DNA from: Gnetum montanum
Taxonomy: Eukaryota > Streptophyta > Gnetopsida > Gnetales > Gnetaceae
Assembly: GCA_015680685.1 (NCBI GenBank)
Contig: MNCI01006861.1
Location: forward strand, 342,706 to 406,705
Reading direction: 5' to 3'
DNA: 64,000 bases
Shown here: positions 22,046-32,559 of the stretch, piece after piece
How positions within the stretch are numbered: the first letter of the stretch is position 1
Layout of the letters: the number at the start of each line of letters is the position of its first letter
Program-made: the position numbers and the translations under genes
The notes under the pieces: model-generated
The model's input: the letters and a program-made list of their open reading frames with translations, nothing else
Told to the model about the DNA's origin: nothing
The model's database searches: none

Positions 22046-22362
22046 AATTCCATGGACATAGTTCTTAAGTCTTAAACTGTGAAGTAGAAGGTTGTATGAT
22101 CATTGTCTTTTAAATTCACACTTGTGCTATTAGTTTGTATGGCTAAATGTGAGTTAAAACACATGATGTGTATTTTTTATACATTTTTATCCTAAGGGCT
22201 AGGTGAGTAAATGAAGGTTTAATGATTAACTATTTAACTACTAAGCTATCTTAATGGCTAACTATCCTAACATAAGCAGCTATTTCCATTTACTGTACAC
22301 ATCCCAAACTCATATAAACACTATTGGGTTATGAAGCAAACATTACTAGGTGTACCAAACAT
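22046..22362 (-). repeat. Inverted LTR fragment abutting the 3' LTR of element 1
   Basis: The minus strand reads TTTGGTACACCTAGTAATG ... GGATGTGTACAGTAAATGG ... GACAATGATCATACAACC ... CATGGAATTTGATTAG, collinear with the R/U5 part of the LTRs at 21720-22040 and 27115-27430. It has diverged much more than a recent duplicate would. With the 3' LTR it forms an imperfect palindrome centred near 22040. Confidence 0.65.
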
Positions 22363-22662
22363 CCACTAGTGGGGGGGATATCAGTTACAGTAACCTGAAC
22401 AAGTCATAGGGTTAAGGGGAAGGGGGAAGCTGAGAGCACTATGCATAAAACTTGGGACCAGCCTTATAAATAAACAAGTATTAAGGGAGGAAACTTGAAT
22501 TGGGGCACCACCAAACATCTACCCCTGCTGACTCGTTACAAGATAGAAGGACATAGAATTAGATAAGGAGAAAAAAAACAAAAAAAAAAACTCTCAATTA
22601 AGGATAGAGAGAGTTCCAATGGTGACTCCTCACAACAGAAATGGAAAGCTTCCTTGCAAAGA
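22363..22662. other. No gene; probable 3' flank of the LINE fragment
   Basis: Non-coding. Directly downstream, on the minus strand, of the LINE-derived frame. Contains an A-rich run (22570-22590). No poly(A) tail in the minus direction and no target duplication could be fixed. Confidence 0.4.
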
Positions 22663-23241
22663 TTATTGATGCTGAGTGTTACTGGAATGCACAAGTCTTT
22701 CCCACAACTGCAAGAGATGAACCAACTGATGTTTATCCAGATTGAACTTGGATGCTTGAGATGTGAGTTGGAAATGAATAAGGCGAAAGATCTGCAACTT
22801 CTCCAACCTGGTGAGCAAACATTTATTAGAATAAGCGGTCCTTTGAAATATAACATTGCATCTTCGCTTCCAAATATAATATAAAATATTAGGCCTAATA
22901 ACTTTCCATAGAAACTTGAGATTAGCAGAAGTAATGTTTAAAAAACCAAATATGACATCCTCTTGAGATAGCTTGTATGAAGGAAAAACTATGGAAACCC
23001 ACTTCCACACATGCTGAGCAAAGGAACAATGCCAAAACACATGGACAAAGTCATCTTGTCCATCACAGAGAGGGCAATTGGGATTGGGAATTCCTAGATA
23101 TTCTAACCATTTACCAATAGGTAGACCATGGTGGAGGAGACACCAAAGCAACTTAATTTTGGGGAGGGTCAGAAGGTTCCAATTTGAAAGAGAGGGATCC
23201 AAAATGATAGTGACTGCTTTCAAGTGCCATATGTGCTGCTT
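22663..23241 (-). pseudogene. LINE (non-LTR retrotransposon) ORF2 C-terminus with zf-RVT domain
   Basis: An open minus-strand frame of about 190 codons without internal stops. LTLPKIKLLWCLLHHGLP and PNCPLCDGQDDFVHVFWHC, followed by SFAQHVW, give the zinc-binding region found after the RT of plant LINEs (usual form: CPLC...E...H.F..C.FAR.VW). The C-terminal ~100 residues have the aromatic and basic character of that domain's tail. Endonuclease and RT are absent, so this is a 5'-truncated copy or fragment. Its frame is better preserved than any gypsy ORF here, so the insertion may be younger. Confidence 0.75.
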
Positions 23242-23862
23242 TCAAGTGGTTGTGCTTATGTATTTATGATTAAGTATTTTAACTAATTACAACCATGAAA
23301 GTAAAGTGCATTAAAAATAAAATGCAAGTAAAAAATAAACTAATCCAAATGCTAATAAAAAAGGGCATTTGACTTCTTCTTATGTTTCTTGTTTGCATAC
23401 ACAGATTGCAGTTAATGGACTGAAAGTGCCTTCTAAGGATATGTTTTATACCGGACTTTGGTTTGTCTGGCCCAAGTCTGCAAGGATGCCCTTCGTCGAT
23501 GAAAATGACAATGCAAGTGGACGTTAGATATTTTAAGGCCGCAAGATGAACGTAAGTCGTAAAGTTCAATATTGCAATTCTTCACGGTTACAGTAATGGT
23601 ATCAAAATCGTCATCATCATATCTCCTGGACCTGATAAACTTATCTAATATAGTTTTAAGACGGGGACACCGAAGATATTATTACATCCGTTAAAAAAAA
23701 AAAAAAATCTTTTACAAGAATCAATATTAAAAATCGGGTTAAAAAATCTCTGCTCGGTTTGAGAAATGAAGCTGAAAAACTCTGTAACTCGGATAACACG
23801 GTGAAAAACCCGAACTACTTTTTATAAATCATTTAACATACACGATAAATGTTTTTACGATT
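23242..23862. other. Unassigned sequence between LINE fragment and dirigent locus
   Basis: Less AT-rich than its surroundings between 23390 and 23600, with GTTTGCATACACAG at 23390-23404 resembling an intron-exon border. No domain is recognised in the frames after it. A 12-base A run lies near 23697. Confidence 0.35.
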
Positions 23863-23918
23863 CTTAAAAGTTTTAATCCAATGCAAAGACCCTTAAAAGT
23901 TTTAATCCAATGCAAAGA
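23863..23918. repeat. 27 bp tandem duplication
   Basis: CTTAAAAGTTTTAATCCAATGCAAAGA occurs identically at 23863-23889 and 23892-23918. Confidence 0.95.
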
Positions 23919-23943
23919 TAGAGCTTGATTGAGTCATACGAAA

Positions 23944-24081
23944 TGAAACATCAGGTAAATAAATTTGTTATAGATTCTAAAATAACAAAACTACACATAA
24001 TGTTCAAAATTNTGAAACATCATGCAAATAAATTTGTTATAGATTCTAAAATAACAAAACTACACATAATGTTCAAAATTA
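23944..24081. repeat. 69 bp tandem duplication with an N at the junction
   Basis: 23944-24012 and 24013-24081 are almost identical (TGAAACATCA, TTGTTATAGATTCTAAAATA, ACACATAATGTTCAAAATT). A single N lies at 24012, exactly at the junction, so an unresolved contig overlap is possible. Confidence 0.85.
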
Positions 24082-24533
24082 TCAATAAATTTGTTTATTT
24101 TATCAATTATTTCTTTTATTCTAATATTATTTTTTAACTGGAACTCAGGCTCCAAGATAACGGTCTCCCATTTACGGCCTTGTAATGAATCAAATTGTTA
24201 CAGGTGGCTTCATTGTCAACTAAATTATTTGGTCAAATTTGTAGCCAAGTGCGGTCGCAGGAGTGTCTCATCAGCAAGCACGTAAGCACGCCTCGTTCAA
24301 TCTGGGAGGGAAACGTGACCATTTCCTTGGTGAACATAAAACCCATTTTCCCAAGAGTAGGACCACCATTAAAAAATTTTAGGGTTTTAACCAACCAATC
24401 CTTTGCGTAGATGACCAATTCGTACCTGAATATAGAAACCCACATGTGAGCGCATGAGGAGGAGGAGGAGGCGGAGCCGAGATCGACCAATTCCTCTTTG
24501 ATCAAAGAAACCAACGTGTTTGAGCACCCTAAC
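24082..24533 (+). promoter_or_regulatory. Upstream region of the dirigent gene
   Basis: Non-coding, rising in GC towards the gene. Candidate elements, by sequence only: CCAAT at 24415 and 24487, and ACGTG at 24312 and 24513. No transposon sequence recognised. Confidence 0.4.
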
Positions 24534-24543
24534 TTTATAAATA
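24534..24543 (+). promoter_or_regulatory. TATA box of the dirigent gene
   Basis: TTTATAAATA, 85-94 bases upstream of the start codon, which would give a leader of about 60 bases. Confidence 0.75.
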
Positions 24544-24627
24544 CCCACAAACTGCCTGCTTTAGAGAGCCAAGGTGATAAACCGTTGAGTAGAGGGAAAG
24601 AAAGAAAGTTCCCTCCACTCAACTAAG

Positions 24628-25215
24628 ATGGCTTTCTCTTTGTCCTGGCAGGTTGTGATGAAAGTTGTGATGATGATAATATTGGCCATGGCAATGGCAA
24701 TTGCCATGGCCAAGGCCACCCATGCATCCTCGCTGGGGTGGCCCCAGCACCGGCGTGAGTAATACACCATGATGTTGTATGCCCATGTGCCGGTGCATGG
24801 GGCCACGGACGGCGAGGTGCTGGTGGCCGGGGTGAACGGGTCGGCCTCCAACGTGGAGGCCTTCGGCACGACGTTCGTGCTGGATGGACTCGTCACGTTG
24901 GGGTCCACCCGCAACACCACCGCCGTGGGCCACATCCAGGGCACCTACTTCTTCGCGGCCCTCGCCGGCAACAACCTCCACGTGTCCCTCTCCATCAACT
25001 TCAACAACCACCGCTTCAACGGCTCCAGCATAGAGATCCTGGGCTCCGACCACCAGCAGTTAGCTGTCCGTTCGGTTCCCGTTGTGGGTGGCACCGGCGT
25101 TTTCCGGTCTGCCACCGGCATAGTTAATATATCCACCGTCGTAGTTGATCCCAAAACCCATTACGCACTTAAACTCCACTTCGACTTTGATACCCCCAAG
25201 TTCCGCCCAACCTAG
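24628..25215 (+). pseudogene. Dirigent-family protein gene with an in-frame TAA at codon 45
   Basis: From ATG 24628 (context AAGATGG) the frame gives 195 codons, the usual size of dirigent proteins, in one exon. Residues 1-32 form a signal peptide: MAFSLSWQ, a Met/Val/Ile/Ala-rich core, then a KATHA cleavage-like end. Codon 45 is TAA (24760-24762). From Met48 (24769) the dirigent domain is complete: FGTTFVLDGLVTLG, VGHIQGTYFFA, FNGSSIEILG and the diagnostic VGGTGVFRSATG. Four N-glycosylation sequons (NGS, NTT, NGS, NIS) and no Cys fit a secreted apoplastic protein. The usual FHD near the domain start is AHV here. The frame is strongly GC-rich against AT-rich flanks. Family members steer phenoxy-radical coupling to lignans or lignin-like products; this gene's substrate is unknown. 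Only the stop argues against function: it may be a pseudogene, a null allele or an assembly error, and re-initiation at Met48 would give a protein without a signal peptide. Confidence 0.85.
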
Positions 25216-25386
25216 GGACTATCCCATCATCGTTATTATGCATGTTTTGCTGTGCCGTATCTCTACTTATTTTGGTCTTGTGTTTGTGTGTCTGTTGGGC
25301 TTGTTTTCTCCACTTGTGTGTGCCTGGTGTTTCGGTTGATCTTCTGTTCTGCAGTTTGGTCGTTGTAATGGTGTCGAATTTGCTGA

Positions 25387-25392
25387 AATAAA
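25387..25392 (+). terminator. Poly(A) signal of the dirigent gene
   Basis: AATAAA about 170 bases after the stop, in a T/G-rich 3' region. Confidence 0.6.
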
Positions 25393-26385
25393 GAGTCCTC
25401 TTGGGCTATCAGATGCATGAAATTTGTCTTATCTATCAACAAATACAGTCTCTTTGTTCGGGCAGGAAACGGTATGGTAGTAGCTTTCGCGTATTCCTCA
25501 TGACTCGTAATATGGGTGTGGATGAAAGAAGCTTTACGTGGACGTGGCCGCACGCTTGGGAGATATACGGTTTATTTTTTCAGCTATCCGTATACAATAA
25601 TTTAATACATGCAGAGTATGGTAACTTTGCTGTACACCTACGCTCTCACGACATCTGAAATTCCAGCCATCCGTGGCCATACAGCGGTTTACTTTCTTTT
25701 ATAAAAAAAATGGTTGTGAAAGTGAAATGTGGAAGCAAAGCGCGTGCAGCTGTCAGCTGTGCATATAATGATAAGGACATCAATTCTGTGTTTTTATAAT
25801 TTATATGTATCGATAAATGAATCAATTCTGTTAAAGTGGAATGTGACAAGCAGGGATAAGCGAAATGCCAGCCTACGGTAAACAGTTACTCCCGTCTTAC
25901 AAAAATGACCTCCTCTATGTGTTATCTTAATTTTAAATGCTGTGATATGTGAAAACAATATTTTATCCCGAAATTTAAAATTAATGTATTTAATTACATT
26001 TAGGTAGAACTTCTATATCTATTCTATAAACTTTTAGATTTATTGAATCATATTTGTTTCCAAAATTACTTTCCATACCTCCAATATTTTAGGGTCAAAA
26101 CATCAATGATTAGTCTACCTTACAATAATATTCATTATCACATATTTTAATATACAAATTCAAATGTCATTAAAGTTTACTTATGGCTATTTTACCTTTA
26201 CTAGATTACACCACATGAGAAACTATAGTTTGGAAAATAGAGTCGTCGTCATCCTAGCCTTGTCCCAGCAAAATGAGGTTGGCTAGGAAAATGGAATTAA
26301 GTATATATGGAAAATATCAAATTAACAAAATCTAGAATTAAATTACAAAATTTTAGTAAGTATAAAAAATATAAAGGAAAAATAG
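25393..26385. other. No gene recognised
   Basis: The dirigent 3' flank passes into very AT-rich DNA after about 25900. No repeat or coding signature. It ends where the tandem-duplicated unit begins. Confidence 0.4.
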
Positions 26386-26619
26386 AAACTTCCCAATAAC
26401 AAGTTGCATATTTAGGTGATTAATTCTATTATTATTAATTAAACTTACCTTGTTTATCTTTTGTGATATAATTGATAATAAAAACCTATTTACTTAAAAT
26501 TTGCTTTAAAAGCTTTCATTAAAGGAGGTGCACAAAGACAAGAACATGCGTGAGGATGAGGATGTGAAGATGGTTGATGAGAGGGACATTAATGAATCCT
26601 TCAAAATGGTCCAAGAAAT
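26386..26619 (+). mobile_element. Left segment of the chromovirus-like host element, copy 1
   Basis: AAAGGAGGTGCACAAAG then a frame EDEDVKMVDERDI and SFKMVQEI, ending in GAAAT at the insertion point of the Athila-type element. It joins 39725 when that element is removed. The host's 5' LTR is not found to the left. Confidence 0.55.
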
Positions 26620-27489
26620 TGATGAGTTGTCTTGGTTTGGCCATGTCAATGGGATGCTGTCAATGTGACTTCGTCGACAGGATCTGGTTGATGCAGGATT
26701 TGACTCATTGATGTGTACTTGTCGACGGGGTACTCTATTTCGCCTATAAATGTGTGCCTACCTAATGCATTTATGACATAAGTTTTCATAGTTGTAGCAA
26801 AGCTCTTGCAATTTTTTCCACTTCAGAGTTAGAATATTTTCTAAGTGCCCACAGTAGAAGTCAAAGAGTGCATAGATCCTTATTTGAGCATTATTGTACC
26901 TGAGCACTTTAGTGTGTGCAGTAATAAAGATGAGCTTTTTTGATAAACCTTGTAACACTTGGACTAGATTAATTGTTTACTTAAGCATTTAATATTCTAA
27001 TAATTTCCTTTAATGTTTTTAAGTAATTAATTAATTAATAGCAATTAAATACCACACATAAGTACAACCACTTTGAGAATATGTCTAATGCTTGGTAATC
27101 CCAGTAACGCTTAATGTTTGGTAACCCAGTGGTGCTATATGTGTTTAGGATGTGTACTGTAAGTGGGAAAGGAAGGTGATGTTAGGATTAGTTAAGTGTT
27201 AGGTAGTTATTATATTAATTTAGCAATTAAATTACTTTATTCTTTATTCTTGATTCTTAGATGGCTTGGAACATAAAAGAGAAAATGATAAAATCATGTA
27301 CCTTAGTTACACTTAACCATACCCTTGAACTTCACAAGTGGAATTGGGAAGACAATGATTGCAATGGTTAGTTTCACCTTCTAGAACCCAGTGTACTTAA
27401 AGAACTAATGTTTATGGAATTCGATCGGATCGCTGAGTGAATACTAGTGATTTGTATGGTTAGGTGTAGGGTATACTTGCTGCTCATCA
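26620..27489 (+). repeat. 5' LTR of element 2
   Basis: 870 bp, TGATGAGTTGTCTTGG to CTCATCA. TATA box CGCCTATAAATG (TATAAA at 26745-26750), poly(A) signal AATAAA (26923-26928). U3 has repeated GTTGATG/GTCGACG words, including a ~50 bp segment that both 3' LTRs of the tandem copies lack. Confidence 0.85.
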
Positions 27490-27490
27490 T

Positions 27491-27508
27491 TGGCACCGTT
27501 ACTAAGGA
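27491..27508 (+). promoter_or_regulatory. Primer-binding site, tRNA-Asp type
   Basis: TGGCACCGTTACTAAGGA against TGGCGCCGTTGCCGGGGA: five differences, all transitions. Confidence 0.8.
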
Positions 27509-27640
27509 CTTTAGTTAGTTTCATGCGATATTTAGGACTTAGTGAAAATTATTCAACATCATTGGATTAGACCTTAAAGTTGCAATCATTCTAAATAATA
27601 ATAATTGTAAAAAGCACATTGGTATTTTTGTTAATCCAAA

Positions 27641-29600
27641 ATGTATTCCTCTCATAGGGATGATTCTCTGCCAAAATTTGAGCACACATCTAATCAAAGA
27701 AATGAATGATCAAACTAGCTAGTACCCCAACAATGCTAAGTGGTATATACTCATTCTAATGAGTATGTGTCGGACTTCATCTTTGTCCAACATCAAGATG
27801 ATCATATGCAGTGAAGGGACATGGAGGGCAACATTGTGTTGTTGCTTGATCGATTAGTTCCTACGATGCTCCAACAAACTCTTATGAGGTTGGGCATCTA
27901 GGGGCTCCATGCTGAGTATGTTGTGTAGGATCACAACTCTAGGGATTACCATCCCATTGAGGCACAATGTAAAATCGATTGGCAATAGGAGAAACACTAT
28001 GAAGCTATGAAGGGGAAACAATTCAATAATCCCTTGTTCCTATTGGGCCCAAAACATAGTGAGGATTTCTTCTCTGGGGGTTATTATTTCATAGACTCTC
28101 CTCCCCTTGGTTTCGATGAAGGGGACTTGAACCAGAACTTACAGTCCATTGTAAATAATCTTGGTTTAGGCAAGAACAGGTCCTATGATCATGGGATATC
28201 CAAAGATAGGAGTCATGGTAGGGACAAGGACAAGCATCACAATGATGATTGTGGCCATGACTACTAAAGAGAGGGTGGTAAGCACTGTGGTGCTATTCCT
28301 CCTTTCTCTTCACCTTTTTCATTCTCTTCTTCCTCCTTTAGCTCCAACCAAAGCCACAGAGGATATGACCATGATGGAGGTGACTAGCTGGACATAGATC
28401 ATTGTAGGACCCATCAGACTAGTCAAGATTAAGGGCATGGGAAATCAAGGGAGGCCCTCCACCACGCGAGAAGGGATGCATCATGGCCATCATAGAAGCC
28501 ATGACTATGATGAGCCTTTTCTTGCTACTTAAAACATGCTGAATAGCATAGAGGTAATGAAAATTCCAACAAGACATGTGAAAGATATTTGAATAAAGTA
28601 GTTGGATATGAATAGTATCCTCATGTTCGAGGGGGGATGCAACTCAGATTTGTGAGACCACCTACAAGCCTTTCACGATGCATGTGCCTTTCAAAAAATA
28701 GAGAACAAATGGCAAAAACTTAAGCTGTTCCCTAGGATGCTCATAAAAGAAGCTAAAAGTTAATACCGGTACTTGTAGTCAAAATTAATTCATACATGGA
28801 GTACAATGCTTGAACTATTCAATGACAAGTATCAAATGTGCTCCTGAGTATCCAACCTAAGAAAGTAGATCCAAGGTTGGAGACAAGGGATACATGAAAC
28901 CTTGGATGTAGCCATGGGTAGGTACTATTATCTTTTGCATCAATGCCTTGGCCATGGTTATTCTCAAAGGGATTAGTTTCATCATATCATAGATGGTTTC
29001 CAATTAGAAACAAGAAGAACTCTTGGGGTCTATGCCCAAGGGAGGCTATTAGAACTTAGAGCTCATTAGATCTAAAGGCTCATTGAGCAAGTTTCCAAAG
29101 AAGGAGGAGAGCAGAGAAAAAGAGAAAGTATGGAGGAGTACAACTGGGACCCTTCCATTAGAAAAAGGGAAGTTCAATTTTGTGACAATGAGGAGAAGGC
29201 ATTACTTGATGAGTTGGTACAATGAAAGATCTTGTTGATCCAAAAATCTATCTCTAAAATTTTGAATAATGTACAAAAAATGTGGGATACTTTGGATGAA
29301 AATTTCCAAACCACTCTGAAATAGTAGAGGCATCCAAAGAGTAAAGTAGTGATTGTGATCGTAGGAGAAGGAAGGAAGTTGAATGTGCAAACCAAAGGGG
29401 TAAGGGCAAGGCTTTATGTAGTAGAGAAGGTTGTGGAGTTTAAATTAGATGGTGATGGTGGGTGGGACATGTGCCAATACGAACATCCTAAGGGATGTTG
29501 CCCCATTATGTCACACTTGCAAGAATTTGGGGTGTATGCTCTAAATCCTAAACTCGCAAGAAGGTAAGCACCCATAAGGTTTCCTTATCTTCAAGGCAAC
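27641..29600 (+). pseudogene. gag of element 2
   Basis: Start MYSSHRDDS. An uninterrupted part at 28007-28267 (FNNPLFLLGPKHSEDFF, FIDSPPLGFDEGDL) ends in a charged HGRDKDKHHNDDCGHDY stretch; a Ser-rich run (PPFSSPFSFSSSSFSS) follows after a stop. The gag core lies at about 28620-29000 (HLQAFHDACAFQKIE, KLKLFPRMLIKEAKS, LDVAMGRYYYLLHQC). A basic and acidic linker follows, then YEHPKGCCPIMSHLQE (29473) and a Pro/Gln/Tyr-rich tail. Many stops are at former Gln or Trp codons. Confidence 0.75.
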
Positions 29601-30229
29601 CCAAGGAAATTCTACCAACAACAAGCCTATTATCCAAGTGGAGCTCCACCACAACCTTTTGAGTAGCACCATTAATGGTAGCACCTATAGTTGTGGGGAA
29701 TGCCACCAACAAGGCAGTAGCATCCTTACAAATAACCTAATCCATATGGGTATTACATTCAAAAACCCTTTTTTTTGTGTGACTATTCCAGTCATGCCTC
29801 ATTCCAACATCACTACTACCCTCTTGAGTACTATAGATCTCAATATCCATCTCTAGGAGGGGATTCACCATATCCTTATCATCCTCATCATCCTTACGCA
29901 TATGCTCCTTTTCCTTCAACCTAATTATTACCTACTACATCAATGTAGGGTAATATTGTAGCCTAGCCATAGCAACATAATGCTACTAGAGTTGTTAACT
30001 TATAGCTGACTCCTCAGTCGAGTGGTTTGGAAACTAGATCCTAAGATAGACCATTATTCCAAACCAAAAGTCCTACAAAACCCTCATAGACCTTGCTTCT
30101 CCCTCATCCTTTGCGTCTAATCCACTTGAGTCCCCTTCAAACCAAATTCCTCCTAAAGGACATATTAGCATGTTAACCAATGTGGTAACTGATTGGATAA
30201 AGGCCGGCCACCTTCCAAGGAAAGGATAT

Positions 30230-30697
30230 GATCCTAGGAGTCCCTTAATCTATTTGCAAATTATTGGAAATGAGCCTTGCAAAGTTCTTTTGGACTTAGG
30301 TTCTAGTGTAAATTTGATTTCTCATGAGATGTACAAAGCCTAGAACCTTCCTCCAGTTAAGAAGACTAACATTTGTGACCAATCCATCACTGTTCTCTTG
30401 GAACTATTGGAGGATATTGTGACCACCATTTGTGGGTGGTCCTATCTTGCTAACTTCCTAGTAATCTATGTTAATAATTGTAAGGGGGACTATCTAATCA
30501 TCATGGGAATGGCTTGGCTAAGTACCATTGATTTATGGTTGGGCATTAGAGACCTTTCCTTGGAGATTTCTAAGGAAAATGCATTTGGAAAGATCAAAAA
30601 GAAGAGAGTTCCATGCATTGGATACAATGATACAAGGTGCAACTATGTGCAAAACCTAGGGGCCATCAAAAGTACATTAATCACAACATGTAGATAG
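30230..30697 (+). pseudogene. Retropepsin-like protease of element 2
   Basis: LQIIGNEPCKVLLDLGSSVN has the active-site Asp-Gly with Leu in place of Ser/Thr. After a frame break, 30398-30697 is open (ICGWSYLANFLVIYV, LIIMGMAWLSTID), matching the protease C-terminus and the start of the linker to RT. A short deletion in the middle distinguishes it from the copy at 44860. Confidence 0.65.
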
Positions 30698-31189
30698 TAT
30701 GTATATGATATAGAAATTCAAAGGTACTTGTATGTAACAGCCACAAAACAAGAGGATACCCAGTGACTAACATTTGATCCTAAAAGCAACAAAATTTGCA
30801 TGGAACCAACTAAGAGCTTGGTGAGTGTCTATGTTGAAGGCATGGATGAATTAGAGCAAGTTCATTGCCAAATCTCAGATGATGAACTTGATGACACTTA
30901 TTAGGAGAGTTGGAAATCCCTACAAATTTTAAACATGAGTCCTTAGAGTTGAAAACTCTACTTGCTAGGATGAAGTATGCATTTATGAACAATGGCAAGT
31001 CGGTGATAATCAATGCTAATCTTGCTTTTGGATAGAAAGAGAAGTTGTTAAAGGTGGTCAACAAATGGCCAACAGCCTTTGCTTGGTCATATTCTAAACT
31101 CAATGGGATTGATCCTAAGATATGCCAACACTACATCTATACTAATTCTTCCATCAAGCTAAAGAGGTAGTCGTAGTGATAGTTGAACC

Positions 31190-32365
31190 CCAAGTTGAAG
31201 TAGATCATTAAGGAGGAGATTGAACAATTCCTCAAGGTAGGGTTCATCTATCCCATTGCAGATGATGATGGGTTAGCCCACTTGTGATCATGCCAAAGAA
31301 AGGTGACAAGTAGAGGGTTTATATTAACTTTAAGTTGTTAAACATGGTGACCTACAAGGATCATTTTCCATTGTCATTTGTGTCTAGGAATTGAACACTA
31401 TCTCTGGGCATTTCTACTACAACTTTCCAAATGGTTATAGTGGCTATTACCAAATTTAGATAGCACCTGAAGATAAGGCCACAAGTACATCCAAAATTTC
31501 TTGGGTGACTTTTGCATACAAAAAGATGCCTTTTGGTTTGTGCAATGCCCCTACAACCTTCCAATGCCGTGTCCTTAGCATTTTTCAACAAAAAATTGGT
31601 AGTAGAGTGAAAGTCTTCATGGATGACTTCTCCACCTATGGCACTACATTTAAGCAAGCCTTAGACCACCTTGAGCAAGTGCCTAAAAGGTGTGTGGAGA
31701 CTAACCTTCAACTCAATTGGCAAAAGAGCCATTTGATGGTCTAGGAGGCCATTGTGTTGGGGCATAGAATCTCACAAATAGGGATTAAGGTGGACCTTGA
31801 AAAGATAAGGGTCATCCAAGGAATTACCTGCCAACCAGAAACTGTTAAAGATGTCTAGTGATTCCTTGGCCATACTGGCTACTATAGGAAAATCATAGAG
31901 AATTTCTCTAAGATTTCTAAATCATTGGTGAATTTTACAAAGAAATATGCTTAATTCTTATGGATTGAGGAATGCAAAAATACACTCTAGAAAATCAATG
32001 AAAAGCTTGTAGAAACTCCAATTCTATGAGCACTAATTTGGTCCTAACCATTTCACATCATGATGGATGCATCAAACTGTGCCTTGGAAGCTATGCTCAC
32101 ATAGTTGGATGATTAGAAACATCCTTACTACATCCACTATGTGAGCCAAAGAATTGTGGGTACACAGCTAAACTACACCACATCAGAGAAAGAACTAATG
32201 GTGGTGGTGTATGCCTTGGAGAAGTTTAGGCACTATGTGCTTGGATACAAGATGTTCATGTACATAGACCATAGTGTAATCTGCTTCTTGCAGGAATTTA
32301 ATCTCACGATGGTAGATCGAAATGGAACCAAGAATGTAGTTGCTGATCACTTGTCTCAATTGTGA
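31190..32365 (+). pseudogene. Reverse transcriptase and RNase H of element 2
   Basis: LNPKLK at about 31185 opens RT. The stretch 31505-31744 is open: VTFAYKKMPFGLCNAPTTFQ, catalytic VFMDDFS (31613-31633) and LQLNWQKSHLM. RNase H at 32060-32365 has MDASNCALEAML, QLNYTTSEKELMVVVYALEK, YIDHS and NVVADHLSQL. Relative to the copy at 46630 it lacks about 45-50 bp between the DHS and EFNLTMVD segments. Earlier RT motifs are in shifted frames. Confidence 0.8.
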
Positions 32366-32559
32366 TGGCATAATAAAAAGGAGGAGAGCCTACTTTTAGA
32401 TCAGTTTCTTGATGAACTTTTCTTTGCTAGTGTGATAAATGACCAAGTGCCCAATGAACCTATATGGTATTATGGCATCCTCACTTATCTTCTTACTTAG
32501 GAGATGCCACAAGAGTTAGACCATAAGAAGAGATAATAATTTCTTTATCAAGCCAAACA

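Noticed and set aside
24233-25154. Long minus-strand open frames across the dirigent gene and its promoter
   Set aside because: They are antisense shadows of a GC-rich coding region; the plus-strand frame has the dirigent motifs.
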